Shown: one piece after another, positions 25,271-38,800 of the stretch
Position numbering within the stretch: the stretch's first letter is position 1
Layout of the letters: every line of letters starts with the position of its first letter
Origin: Hymenolepis diminuta
Taxonomy: Eukaryota > Platyhelminthes > Cestoda > Cyclophyllidea > Hymenolepididae
Direction of reading: 5' to 3'
NCBI GenBank assembly: GCA_900708905.1
Contig: CAADRB010000098.1
Coordinates: forward strand, 62,001-126,000
Length of the DNA: 64,000 nt
Made by a program: the position numbers and the translations under genes
Notes under the pieces: model-generated
The model's database searches: none
Told to the model about the DNA's origin: nothing
What the model saw: only the letters and a program-made list of their open reading frames with translations

Positions 25271-28200
25271 AATGGTAATATCATTTTGTAGTACTATCGG
25301 ATGTATTAGTATAACTGTTCATAGAAGTAGTCAAACATACAATGCGACTTGTATTAGTAGAATATGGTGGGAGTGGTAGTCCAACATTGGAGATAAACAT
25401 TTTCGAGAAATGAATACCGAAACAGTAGGGGAAAAGTCATGTTACAGTGCAGTATTGGTTTAATTAAAACTAATAACTACGTACAAAAGATAAAGAAGAC
25501 TGAAGTGAGAACATGCACCACATCGCTTTATATTGTGCGCAAAGTACAAATGTGGTGCAAACATGCAAACGTCAGAGGCCATTACATATCACAGGCACAC
25601 ACTACTGTTCAGCAAAACTGCGATAGAACCGGACATATTATTCTCCATTATGATCGTATTTCAGACATAATAAACTTTATCTAACTGCTACGATTATGTA
25701 AGAATTATGATATAAAAGCCAATGTAAAACAAAAGAGACGTCATGCCGTTCACATATTGAACACTAATGAAATGTGGAAATAAGCGGTGATAATTCTCTG
25801 ATACGATTTAAATAATAGGCATCAAATTCGATATAAATACATGTTTTATATTCTTCAACACTGTCTGTTAGCAACGTTTTGTTCATTTCTACTAGTATAA
25901 AGTTATTTTTCAACCAAGATAGGAGAAAGTAATTGGCTAGTTAAAATCAACCTAATTTACTGAAGTTATTTTGAGGGCAAAAATTGAGCCATGTCCTCAA
26001 ACATGTAACAATTTATAATACCCACAGGGCTTACATGAATGTCCTTTCAAGATATTTTCAAAAAAATTTGCATAAATTTTTAAAGTAAACAAACTAAATC
26101 CTCGCTAGACGTATTTAATAAGGAAAGCAGAAGACTAATTTTAAAGTTGAATTTTTTTACTCAAACGAATGAGATGATGCAAATTTTGATGACCTTAATG
26201 TGGGGTAATTATTTGAGTTCACGGCTACACGGTTTAATTTAGTCCAAGTAATGGAAGGGATTAATGATAACGATGCACACTTATAGTTTTTTATGAATAA
26301 AATATAAAAAATTATATTCCCAGTTTAAAATATCCATTATTGTACTATTTAAACATTAATATTTGCGTATATTATAGATATGCAGAAAAAGGTTTTGGTA
26401 ATTTGCGCTAAAATTTGGAATTTAACATTTAATCACTAACATAATTATAAGGATAAGCTCTCTTCCTGTTTAAACATTGATTTCCGGTGCTGCTTTGAGG
26501 GCAGCTAGGCTTTGCCCAGGTAAGAAAAAAGACAATATGAAGTATTGTATAACCCTCAGCAAATGATATAATTTAATAATTTTTCAATGTGGAAAAGCAT
26601 AAAAAGTCAGTTAGAAGTATGTTTGATAAATGGTAAAGGGGCAGAGGATCGAAAGGTGTTCTGAGTTAAATTAAGTTATCAACAGAGTCTTACTTCATTT
26701 GGTTTTCGAGTTCATAGTGCACAATATTTACCTAACAGGTATTTCAAGTTTCGAAATTCAGATTTCATGATTTTTTTTCTGAATTACTGAACGGAGTACG
26801 TGACTAAGGTATTCAGTGCTTATTGACCAGTTGTTTAATTAGGATAACTAGTCGTAAACTTCAGTTAAATTTGTCTTCCTCTGATTGATAGAACAGCATG
26901 ATCATTCAGCACATTTAGCACCCGCAAGATTTTCATATAAAAGAGCTGATATTGTTGAAATTTAAGTATGGTTTCATTTGTTGTACTGTTTTATAATCAT
27001 AAATGAATTTGTACAGAGGGACAGATACATATAGGTCTGTCTGCTATATTGATACAATAAAGAAAGATGTCATTTTGTCTATTTTGTTTATTAGGCAAAA
27101 ATCAATTACTGCCTGTATTAGTCCTACCTTAGTAAAGTACAAATAACTATCACTGAGTAAGGGTTTTATCTATTCAATGCAGGCTACAGTGACTCCTAAT
27201 GGAAATAAGTATTAATCAGGTGCAGTAATAACTAATAATATTTTCTAAAATTCAATCTTGAGGAATCAAGGATTATCTCTTTTAAATAATGCCGCTCCAT
27301 TTGAATGAAAGCAGGGTTAAATCCTTAAATGAAAAAGCGTTAATGCTATTTAGAAAAGCGAAATTCGATCAGGTTCTAGTTTATGTTGGAATAACCAAGG
27401 GCTTTACATATCAATAAACATTATATTAGTCAATCAAATTTTGACATACTAAAATCAATAAAAAGCATGTATTGAAAGCGGATGAAATTTAGTAAATTAA
27501 GTATTTGAATGGGCAAGTCTCCAAAAAGAATTGAATGAAATACGATCAAAGGGCTCGTTTGATTTATTTGATAGTCATGGCTGAGTCAAACTGACAAAGA
27601 TGCTAACAATGTCATCGATTTAAGCGGGTGTCATGCCTAAAATCAACAATGACGTCAGTACATACTGCATAAACGAAATAATCTTCCAAAATCGGTGTAC
27701 TCAAATGTTTGCCGTAAAGAAAGTCTATGTTCTTGTAATACTGATGAGGTTAATGTTTCTCTTGTTCATTGATAAACTAGGGCTTACAGTGTCTAATATC
27801 CGATTGCTTTAGGTTTTATAAATGACAAGGATAGCTGAAAACCGACATATCAGAATGCCATCCTTAATGTGGACATCGGATTCACTGCGAGCCACTTCAA
27901 AAGAGAAGAAATAGTAATCCCGAATCCCACAGAGCAAGTCTCCCTAACCTTTCTCCAAACAATTTCCTCAAATCTGTTGCTATGTATTTGCTTATCCGAA
28001 TAGTATAATAAATAAGTTTTTTTATCTTTTTACTTGTGTAGATAAATTATTGTTATCATTAAAAGACGATATTATTGCTCGATATCCGATATTAGACAAT
28101 ATAACCCTTTCTGTCTCGCTGTGTATTAAATAGAGAAAAAGTTAGGTAGATTCTCTGAAATTAGGTTCTAAATATTAAAGCTACCTACCTCTACCTCTTC

Positions 28201-31200
28201 TCACATAATATTTCAGCATAGATTTAAAATCTTAAAATATGCCTTTAACTTAAATTTTTTCTTGTCCACTATTAATGTTATTTGAAAGGAATAATTTGAC
28301 TAAATTGACTAAAATGAATTTCAGATTGAGGGAAATGTGAGATTTGTGGGAGTCTGTTTGACAGGAAATAAGGACGATGATCTCAATCTGTTGCCTCCCC
28401 TTTTGAAACCAGTTGTTTAAACTATAAATCATTTTAATGATAGGAATTTATTACACCGATTTAAGTAACAATTAATTTTTTTGATGTCCAAATCTATTGG
28501 CTGTTTCATTGAATTATTAAATTTATCGTTAGAATTAGTGGTATATTAAATTTTAAACAATATCTTAATTATTAATAGCATATAAAAATTATATTTGGGA
28601 GAAGTATTTGTTAAAATATTGCATTGAAAAATAGTTATCAATTATATTTAATTTAAGAAATTAATATTTGTTGAATTCCCATTGAATGTATTTTTTGAGC
28701 TCAGCGATGTCAAAATTGCGTCAGTTAATATCGATCTGCCGTCATTTTGGCTGTTAGAAGAGCCACTCAAATTACTCTGACTATTAAATAAACGTCAGCT
28801 ATAGGGCAAACGAATTCACTCAGAAACTAAGGGGACAAGTCATTAAACCCGTGTTTTTGGACATTAACGCATATCAAGTATAAATAGGACTGCCGATAAT
28901 CGCAAAATCAAGTCCCTATCATAAATTTATCATCAATGCCCGCTCAATTTCTTCTCGTCCCCTTTTTTAAAAAATCTTTACCTGTTCTCTACTGCAGATG
29001 CTTTTCTGCAATTAAAATGTGATACTCTTTTATTTATCCTAGATAATAATATTAGTACTAAGATCGATACCAAGGAAATTTTGGATGAATCTAAAAAACA
29101 GTAATGTATTTTAAAACTGAAACTAATAATATCACAGTAGATACTGAAGTTTTATTAGTAGTAGAGCAGATTTGCTTAGCTTTAGTGTCCATTTTTGTTT
29201 ATCGTCTTCCTAAAAGGAATCTACATTTTGACAAGTACAGAAGGATACTAATCACACCGAAATTAGGCTTATATCATAATGTTTAACGTTATATCGGTAA
29301 GTATCAAGTTCTTCCTTAGGGTTTTAGAACAGATTTTTTAATCATAAATTCACGCCTGCATTCTTACTAACCTTAACTGAACTTTTTGATTAAATAAACT
29401 TGTTGTCATTGAAAACAAAATGATTGTTGAGGTAGTGTGCAGTGCGCACATACTGACTCATACCTTAGAAAAGACGACGATTAGCTGTTAGTTTATTGAT
29501 GAACAAAGAACACAAAATAAATCAACTCTCTCAGTTTACGTTAATTTATCTTATTAATCACATTCCGGGTTCGTCTTTCCCTTCAGTGTCAAATTCATCT
29601 TCCTATTTCCTTCACTTTTTCTCTAGCTCCTTTGCATGTATTCAATGCACCCTTGGTCAAACTTAACTCTTAGTCCTCTGATTTTTACTAAGACTGTTGT
29701 TGTCTGTTAGTCTTCATATAGATCTTTGGCTTTGTAAGCAGATAGCCATAAAGCTTACACGGTAAGCCCCTTAAAGTATCATTAGTGATGGGAATAGCAC
29801 TGCTTAGACCATTATAATCTTCCCTAATTTTTCCCGTGACACTAAATTAAACTTTTTCAGTTAAACAATTACGGTATTTTTAAAAATGATGCGAGTATAT
29901 CTTATATGTTAATTTCTCGTATTGCCAAATTAAAATCAATCAATTAATTTTTCTTTTGACACCTAGTATAACACTATTATATCTTTAATAAATAAGGAAA
30001 ATAAATATTAGGATTTTCAGTCAAGCGGATACAAAGATAAGGCTATGAGGGAATAATTTGGGAAAGAGTAAAGCCAATTGGTCCATACGATTCGGAAATT
30101 TTATGCTCTTCTAAGCTCCAAAGAGCATATGCTATACTGTTTTTACAAGAGACCTTCTAAAAAACTTTCATTGAATCTTCTGTCGGCATTAGGATGGCAT
30201 TCTGACGTAAGGCGTTTCAACCACTCTTAATGTTTTAGAATTTAAAACAACCAGAAATATGGTGCTTTAGGTTCTTGTTGATTTTTCTACCTGTTAATCA
30301 GTGATCCGGTCGATAGTGCAACGGCTACGCCTTCATTTCAGCAAATATTTGATTAACGCTTCACATTTCACTTTTAGCGCTTAAATTTTCCAAAGATTAT
30401 GATTTACATTTCCAGAGATTTGTATCGATCAAACCAAAAAAATCCTCGACGTCGTGGTCAGTTTTTCTTAACCCTGAATTTCGATTTCCTTTTCATCCGA
30501 TTGCTCAAAAGAAGTATTAGATATTTTAAGTAAGAGCTTTCGATCACTCACCTTGGGGTGGAATTTTGGTAGTATTATTGAGTGTCAATGGGGAGGAACT
30601 GAAGCTGTGCCACCCAACTTACTAGTTAGAATTAAAAGGTGTGGAATTTGAAAATTATAAGTTAAGGCTCTTCAACGTAATTACCAAACAAAAATTTTTG
30701 CATATAAATGCACTGGCATATATCATATGTGCAGCACAAAGGGCGAGCAGAAAATACTATTACTATAATATAAAGTATTCTCAGTTCCAATTTCACATCG
30801 TTTGTGGCGGAAGCAACCATTTTGTCAAGATGATTTTCTTAATTCACGTCCCCTTAATGGTTATAGGCTAATAATTCCATTTGTCCTACCCTCATAGATC
30901 TTTATGTCCTTTCATTCTATCTTTCCTTATCTACAATCGGTTTATAATAAACTCTTACTTAGACCACACTTTTTGTACAAAGGACAAACTTAAGGAAAAT
31001 ATATGCATAGTGATGGCAAGTTTCAGAATAGTACTACATTATTCCCATCCACAACTACTGGCTACTTTAATGTAAAAATCAATTCACAAACACAGGTTTC
31101 CCTGTTTATTACTATTTTATCAATATCCTTAATAAAAACGACTCTGCTGTTTTGTTAGATAATGAGTAAATGTTGCTCTATCAAAACAAAATTTGCCATA

Positions 31201-32748
31201 TGGTGTATATTCGAGCCATCTGTTGCTATACTGCCTTAAAAGAAAGTGTTATATTTCGCCTTATTATTTAACAAAATATTGAATTTAATTTCAATATCTC
31301 CTTGTTTGCAAAAATGGGGCAGAATTCTTCCACTGTCATCGAAAAGTACAATTTTACACGTAACGACAAGAATTAAAATTTTTTAAATCTTTCCTGAGTT
31401 ACATTTCAACAGAACGTTCAGCTAAACAAAACACTGATTAATTTTATTGCTTGAATCCTTTAATGTAAGCGCCATCTCATATTTGGTTAAATATTTCTTT
31501 CCTAATACTGATATTATCCTCGTGGAACTTTTGAAGATTCCACTCATGGTATTCGATCTGCCTCAATCATACTATGTACTTATTGCATCTAACTTATTGT
31601 CAAAAATGGAATTTACATTAACTATGCCGATAAATCTGTCACTTTTTCATTCTACCTTCCTATTCAGGCTCAGTAATTAAAGGAAGAGGTAATTAGTTAA
31701 TGAAGAAATCGGTAACCTCGACTTTCCATAACGCACATAATAATTGGAAGTTGACTTCTGATAATACTCGGTTTAAACCTGAGCGTTAACTCTGAGTCGC
31801 CTGTAGGTTATAGGACCGGCATTCGCACAGACTTGTTTGACTATTTTTTGGACCTTATTAAGAAGACTTTTTGACTCTTTCAATCACCTATTTTCCTATT
31901 CAAATATCTCTTCCCAGTTTTTACGATCATTAGTTTAATGCCACGAATATTCCACTTAGCCGTAGCACTCTTCAACACTTTAACGATTTATTCTTTTAAT
32001 TTATGGCAAATAATCAATCCTTTATTCTGGTCGAATAAATTCCTTACAGGATTTTCGAAACCCATTTCAGTCATTGGAAGGCGCCCTTAAAATATCCTCA
32101 AAACAAGGTAGAGAGGCATTAATGATCCACTGTTATCTGCTGACCAAAAGAGCGCGATTGCATCCTACCCGGAATCCAAAACATTTCCATTTTTTAGTGA
32201 AAGATCCAGAGGGCACCTCTCTAAAGACTTCTTACAAACTATTGTAAACCACATGTAAATTCAAACGTTTTAATGACAGATTGATTTTATGTTCGAATGA
32301 GGACTAAAACTGAGTTTACTAACTGCATCTCACCCCTCCGTGCTTAAAATGCAGCATACCGATTTTCACCAGCCTTGACCTCGAGGTGACTCAATTACTT
32401 TGTCCGCTTTTATATGGTCAGTACAAGAGCATGGTTCTCACACTCTTTCTCCTTGCTTTTTCCGTCTTAAATTTCCATATCTGTTCTCTGGTAGACTCCG
32501 GCCTATTCACAACTTTTCGCTTTCTCATTTGGGAAGTATGACTCTCTGTTGGTAGTAATTAATTGAGTTCTAGCCAATACAATTTACAGACCCTAGCTTC
32601 CATAAATCCTTAAGTAAATACTCAAATAAGCTTCATTGAGACCCTAATCGCTTTGCAAGCTTTTATCTTCGAATAAATGACCCTAGTCGAACTATTCATC
32701 ATACACGTTTATAAAAGATAGAAGCAAACGTTGGTACTAGGTAGTAAG
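25271..32748. other. Gene-poor stretch between the repeat patch and the ASH2L 3' end
   Basis: No gene is supported. Several plus-strand frames of 60-80 codons (for example at 30641-31075 and 31447-31680) are AT-rich, hydrophobic and lack motifs or splice context. At 30311-30325 there is an isolated match to a polymerase III A box without a B box. Confidence 0.55.
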
Positions 32749-32754
32749 TTTATT
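32749..32754 (-). terminator. AATAAA polyadenylation signal of ASH2L
   Basis: The minus strand reads AATAAA here (TTTATT on the plus strand), about 117 bases beyond the ASH2L stop codon at 32871-32873. This is the nearest canonical signal in the right orientation. Confidence 0.6.
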
Positions 32755-32870
32755 ACAAGACCATTTAATAAAAGACACCGAGTGAGGGAGATAGACAATT
32801 ACAATGGTGGATACAAACAATATAAGAGCGGCAAAATAACACAAGGGCAACAAAGGGGGTGAGAATTGAG

Positions 32871-35800
32871 CTAGGTGCCGCATTCCTTAATAATATGTTC
32901 AATATGCTTGTCATTGGCTAGAAGGTACATCATATCCGATATTGTCTGCTCCACCTGCATGCTCTCCCGACGTTCAGACATCTGGCAAAGAAATAGATCA
33001 TCAATTTCAAGGTTTAATTCTGTAAACAAATGATCTTGTTAGCATTGTAACATCCTAAACGTACTATATGATCATACTTTTTAGATCTCTATTATTAAAC
33101 AGGAAAATTTATTCACAGAAATGGCAGAGAGGCTCGTAAATTATCAAACCACGTATAAAAGATTTCTGGTAGATTTATTAACCATTAAGACACGTCATCA
33201 CCTTACCCACAATGCAAGTGATAAAATCAATATGACTTATGACTACAAAATAAATTTCGATTAGAACTTCCCACGCTCATTAGAAGCAGGCAGAAGGAAG
33301 GTATTCTGAAGCGGCCCTCACAAGAAATTCACATTCTACCACCGCTCTTGTCAATCATAACCGGTGCAATTGATCATCCAAAACGCCGGAAGTGCACCGA
33401 TGGACGTTAATTTCAAATAAAGCTACTCAATACACCCATAATACCGCGAACAAAATGCATACATCTGTGTCAATCACAAACGAGAAAACCAAAACTCGCC
33501 ACTACAAGATTTATTAAGTCAAAACCGAAGTTTACTCTAAAAAGTTAACATGTAAATGTAGAGAAATTTTCCGATCCCCAGGATGTTTCCTAACCATGTG
33601 AACAAATCTTCTCTCCTGGAATACTTTCCCGTTTCTTATGTTGCAGTAAAGACCTTACAGTTGGAAATTATAAAATGTTGAAATTCCTTTAGACTTAGCA
33701 AAGCCCACCGATATAATACCACTACTAATATCGAAGCAGTAAAAGATCGAGAAGCCCAATAGCCAGGATAATTTACTAACGCACAGTTATTAATAGTATA
33801 AGAAGTCTTTTCACTTGATTCACCGTTGAAGGCTGAACCAATGACAGATCAAAAACGGTCGTCCAATTTAGACGGAAAATAAAATACACTAAAATACTTA
33901 TTACTAACGATAAGCAGACGAATGACAAAAAAGAAGCACAGGATTTGTACAATAATAATAATACAAATTTAAAAAAAAATAAAACAAAAATAATTTACGT
34001 TTACTGGCATCCTAGTTGAAAAGAACTTCGCTATGTACACATTTTTATATAACGATTATGGCATTTATCATGTCACCTTGAGTAAACACAGTTTTCGGAG
34101 CTCTGTTAACTCGAAATTTGTACCTATCTAATCTCTGTTATGTCAAAACTGTAAACTGCGCAATATTATGTAAGATGAATTTGCTTTTCAACCATTGGAA
34201 GAAAAAATGAATTGAAGAGATGCGACCGACTTTAATGATTAAATACTGGTCAATAAACACTGAGCATTGCTGATAAGTACCTGGCTGCAATCCAGGGGAC
34301 AATTAGGGAAATTTGAATTTTGGAACGTGAGCTACTCATCCTGTACAACCTGAGTCCAAGAGCAAATGAAGAGCAAAAAAGACACTTTGACTTTGCTCTC
34401 TGTATTTTTTGATCCCTCCCTTGGATTATTTATTTCTATAAACCGATTTCAGCTGCTTCCAACAGTAAAATTAGCGAGAATATTTTAATATTGTGGGAAA
34501 TAATAAAAATATAAAGGGTATGGAAGCATTTCATTAAGTATTTTATTAATATCCTTTTTGATTTGTCGGTTCTCAATATCGACCGACATTCAAAATCCAG
34601 TCCTAGAATAATGAAAGTAATATGTTGAATCCCAAACTCACCGGCAACCAGTTTTCCGACTCTGGAGGGGGATACTTAAAATCAGGACCGAAATTTACTG
34701 CTACTGATGCCGACTTGTAGATTGAGATAGTGGGGAAGTAAACACCAGCATAGATATCCTGGAAAGCCGTTCCCATACACTCACCATTTCGATAAAAGAC
34801 AATCTACAAAGAGGTATATAAGAGATGAAGATCGAGTATGGGCTTCCTTAAGCCCCCATATTGATTAATCACTGTCAGTAATGAAAGTTGATTTGCATTG
34901 ACGTTTAAGGGCATGTGAAATTTTCACCAATTTTACATGAATAAACTTCCTTGGATGTTTGAGTATGTTAATGTGACAGTTTGTCCATTACCAGAACCGT
35001 CGTCATTCGGAAAGACCATATCATTATACATCAGCGACAAGAGAGATATAAAACCTCCCCTTTCAATTCCTTAATTACCATGTATTAACTTCCAAACTCC
35101 CATCTCGATACATCACCGTATTTTAACTATCTCAACTGTCTTTGTCAACTCTATATCTAAAAATATACAGGTATAATCCTATTTCGGGCCAGATTCTAAT
35201 GTTCTAATACCACCACGTATCTACCCTCCACTTCTCAGTAACTCCTTCAACAAGCTCTCTAAAGCTGTAGTTCCCCTTACCAGCTTCCATCTACGGCACC
35301 ACAACTACCTTTTGCTTTTAAATCCCCTATCTTCATCACTCCTTCTGCAACTCAATCCTAACTAAATCTTTTACTTTTTCTTACCCTTCGTAGTTCTATA
35401 TTCAATTACTGAAGTATTTGCCCAGTAACAAATTCCCAAGAAATCAAAACCCGCAGAACGGAAAATATTTACCTTGCTCTGAGGCAGGGGTTTAAGTTGT
35501 TTTTCCACCTTCTTTGCATCACCCAAAATATCCTCGAAGTAGTAGATATGCTTAAATCGGATAACTGGCTAAAATAGGAAACGAAAAATTGAGACCTTAT
35601 GTACTTTAAGCAAATCAGTAGTGAGTATCAAAACAGCTTACTCTATCTTTATAGGAATCGGTTAGGTAATGAGTCAATGAACCCTCAGAGGATGGTTTAA
35701 CCTTCACGAATTCATTCTTTGTCCCAGCCTTTCCGTGTTTCACAGGACCAGTAGGAATGCCGTAGATACATTTGGAGGAGGGTATCATATCAGAGGATGA

Positions 35801-38800
35801 GACTTTGGGGAGATGTATAAAACAGCCAATGACGTCACCTTTAGTGTATCCCTCCTCAGCATAGTGCTTGCCTCGGGAGTTGTGGAACACTGTCCCTTTG
35901 CGTGATCGCCAAGAGTAGCTGAATTTGTCAAAGCCGCAAGGAGCTTGTAGGGTAGCTAAAGATAAAATATGAATAATCCGGATAAAACCTACCAAGACCA
36001 TTAGTAGAAGCGTTTACTACATTCGACTTGGTAGAGAACGGATTACTGACCAGAATTAACCAGTGCAAATGACCATTCGTTCTATTGGATTTGCTTAGAT
36101 TGATATTGATCTCATGACTTCTTACTTCATACACATGCACGTTGACCAGAGCGCCACCGGTGGGCAGTCATGATAGCTATTTTCATCACACTCCACTCCA
36201 ATTATTCCTATGAAGATTTCAATTTAATTTAACGTGGCAAAATGCCGAAATTCAAGCATAGCATTTTCGGAAATCAGCATCTACCATAATTTTTCACGTG
36301 AGTCAATAATTGTACTAAGTAAAATTCCAGTTTGAATATAGAGATGACAATACATGCGCGAGTAAACTACCGAAAGGCAAAGGCAATGATATAAGAAACT
36401 ACTAATTATCATATTAAAAAAATTAAGGAATGAGAAAGGAGCATTCGGCCAACGTTGGAGAATGCCAATAGATACACTTTGACTATTTGGAGAGATGAAA
36501 GTAAATGAACATGATTAACCTCCCAATTTCAAGAACAGGCCAATCAATGTAGCACACCATGAAATCTAACTTTCCAATGCGTCTTGGAGCGCGAATGTTC
36601 TAGTCCGAGATCCATGGATATACACATTGGACTTGGGGAACATCTATATCTGCTAAGCAGAAAAAAGCCAGGGGATGTGAAACCAAAGTAAAATGGGATA
36701 AGATTATGAAGATCTTTTAAAAATTTTTTTATAATCGCCACAGCACTATTTTAGCTTTTTTGAACCATCTCACTAATCTTAATATGTTGATGTTATAGTA
36801 TCTTTGTTTCATTATATGTAATAATAGCTTCTAAGTTATTATTGTTAGAAAACGTTAATAACAAATTATGAATTAACCTATTCAAAATTCAACTTTGTTT
36901 GTGAACTGGACCGCCACTACAGTTTGTACATAATAAGTAATCTCCTGTTAATTAAACAATTGGCATCCTCAATGCCAATATATTACCGTAATACAATTTT
37001 TAAACATGGAAAAGAAACTGATATGAGGACAGGAAAAAGTGGAATGCTCGAGTAAAAAGTAATAATGATATCGGAGTCTTAAAATTCCTACTTTACTTGA
37101 ATTTGGAATGCATTGAATTATCACTAGAAATTAAATGTATTAGCATCTAATTAGCTGACGATTTCTGACTGATTTCATACTTGAACAAATAAAGTTGTAC
37201 CGTTTAGTTTATCTCTCGGATTCAACATGCAATGTTCGCAAACATAGTTTCCAAATACTGAAAAAGGTTACTCACCCAAGATTTGCGACCATCCAATTCT
37301 CGTAGCCGAGCCTTCAGGTTGTTCCACAATAGTTGCTTCAAAGTACCAAGTTCCCGTATGGACACTGTGTGTGCCACGAATCATTGAGTAACCCTTCTCA
37401 CCTGTCACCACAGTCTGAGAGTCAGACAGCTTCATTTGTTGGGCTAGAAACAAATCTTAGAAATAACAGTGCTACTAATTGTATATCAGTAGACGAGTGA
37501 TTATTACCTCGATCGTGGAGGGAGAGAACTACTTTTGGATAAAGAACCACTCGGTAAAAGTAGCCTGGAATTGGCTTGCCTGCTGTATATTCACTTTCTT
37601 CCCACTGTTTACGATATTTGGCATGAGGATCCACTTCCACAAGTGAATAACTAAAATAGAGTAATAATAAAAGTCGAAAATGTTTTAGGAGAGCCAGGAA
37701 ACCAAAATGTCCTATATCGAGTAAGACAGAAACCTCGTACGTACGTACACATATTTAGCTGTAGGCAAAAAATTATTTTTTTTATCTATTTCGTGGGAAT
37801 AAAAGTAAATTATTTCTTACCGTGTACTAATTGACCAATTAAACGAATAACAGTAACATTCAGGTCTTTCATTCTGACAGCATACTTCAATCCACTTAAT
37901 AAGATGGAATTTGTACCGTATTAGATCCTGAGAAAATATGTGAAAAACAGCATCAAGAACATTCTCTTCCCCCAAAATAAATAAACTGTCTAAGACCATA
38001 AAAACCATAAGTATGAGCAAATACAATGCTGGCTATAAGAGACCAAGGGAATTTTTTTCTTTTCAAGATCGAAATATAATATTTTGATTTCCTCTTCATT
38101 GGACATTGACAGTCATACATTTTTCTCTATGTGTACCTTTAACAATCCTTTTGATCACATGGACTTAAAAATAATGAAATGGCATTCAATTTCTTATGTA
38201 GACCTCTCACGATAATGAGGTCGTAATGTAAGTGACTCTATTTTCTTAACATACGGACAAAATGTTCTTTTTTTAATCTAAAAAAGGGGTTAGACGTGGT
38301 CCCAGTTCAACAATAAATCTAGAAGCGAATCTTTTGCTGTAGAGTATATGGAAATTTATTTAACATGCGAGCGATAAACACATTTATCATGGAATAACTT
38401 ATTCCATTTCGTCATTAATAGTGAAAGATAAGCAGACTTCATTAAAGAATTTAAAAACATAAAATAAATCCAAGCTAACCGATAGTTTTCAGTATTTAGC
38501 GGATGATCCACGGGAAAACCAAACTGGGTCAACTTGGTTTTAGCATCATCCTTCTCTGACACACCGAAAATTCCAGAACCACCAGCTGCAACAGCAGCAG
38601 CAGTAGCCCGACGAGTTGAGCGCACATTCCCACCAGTACCACCACCTTCACGACCTTGACCCGTCTGACTTCCAGCTCCGGTGCCGGAGCCTTTACGAAG
38701 GGACTTTCCGAGGCCCAAACTGTTCTCTAGACTGTCACCAGTGATCAATGAAGGACCGTCTCCGACACGCTGCAGTGGAACATCACTGCCCAGAGTGGAA

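Noticed and set aside
30305..30345. Possible tRNA gene (A-box-like TAGTGCAACGG)
   Set aside because: No B box follows within tRNA distance and no cloverleaf can be folded.
36544..36741. 65-codon minus-strand frame within ASH2L
   Set aside because: It lies in the 1,320-nt intron between 37276 and 35955; exons on both sides already join in frame with full SPRY similarity.
37817..38026. 69-codon minus-strand frame within ASH2L
   Set aside because: It lies wholly in the 829-nt intron between 38480 and 37650, has no similarity to ASH2L and no flanking splice sites in phase.
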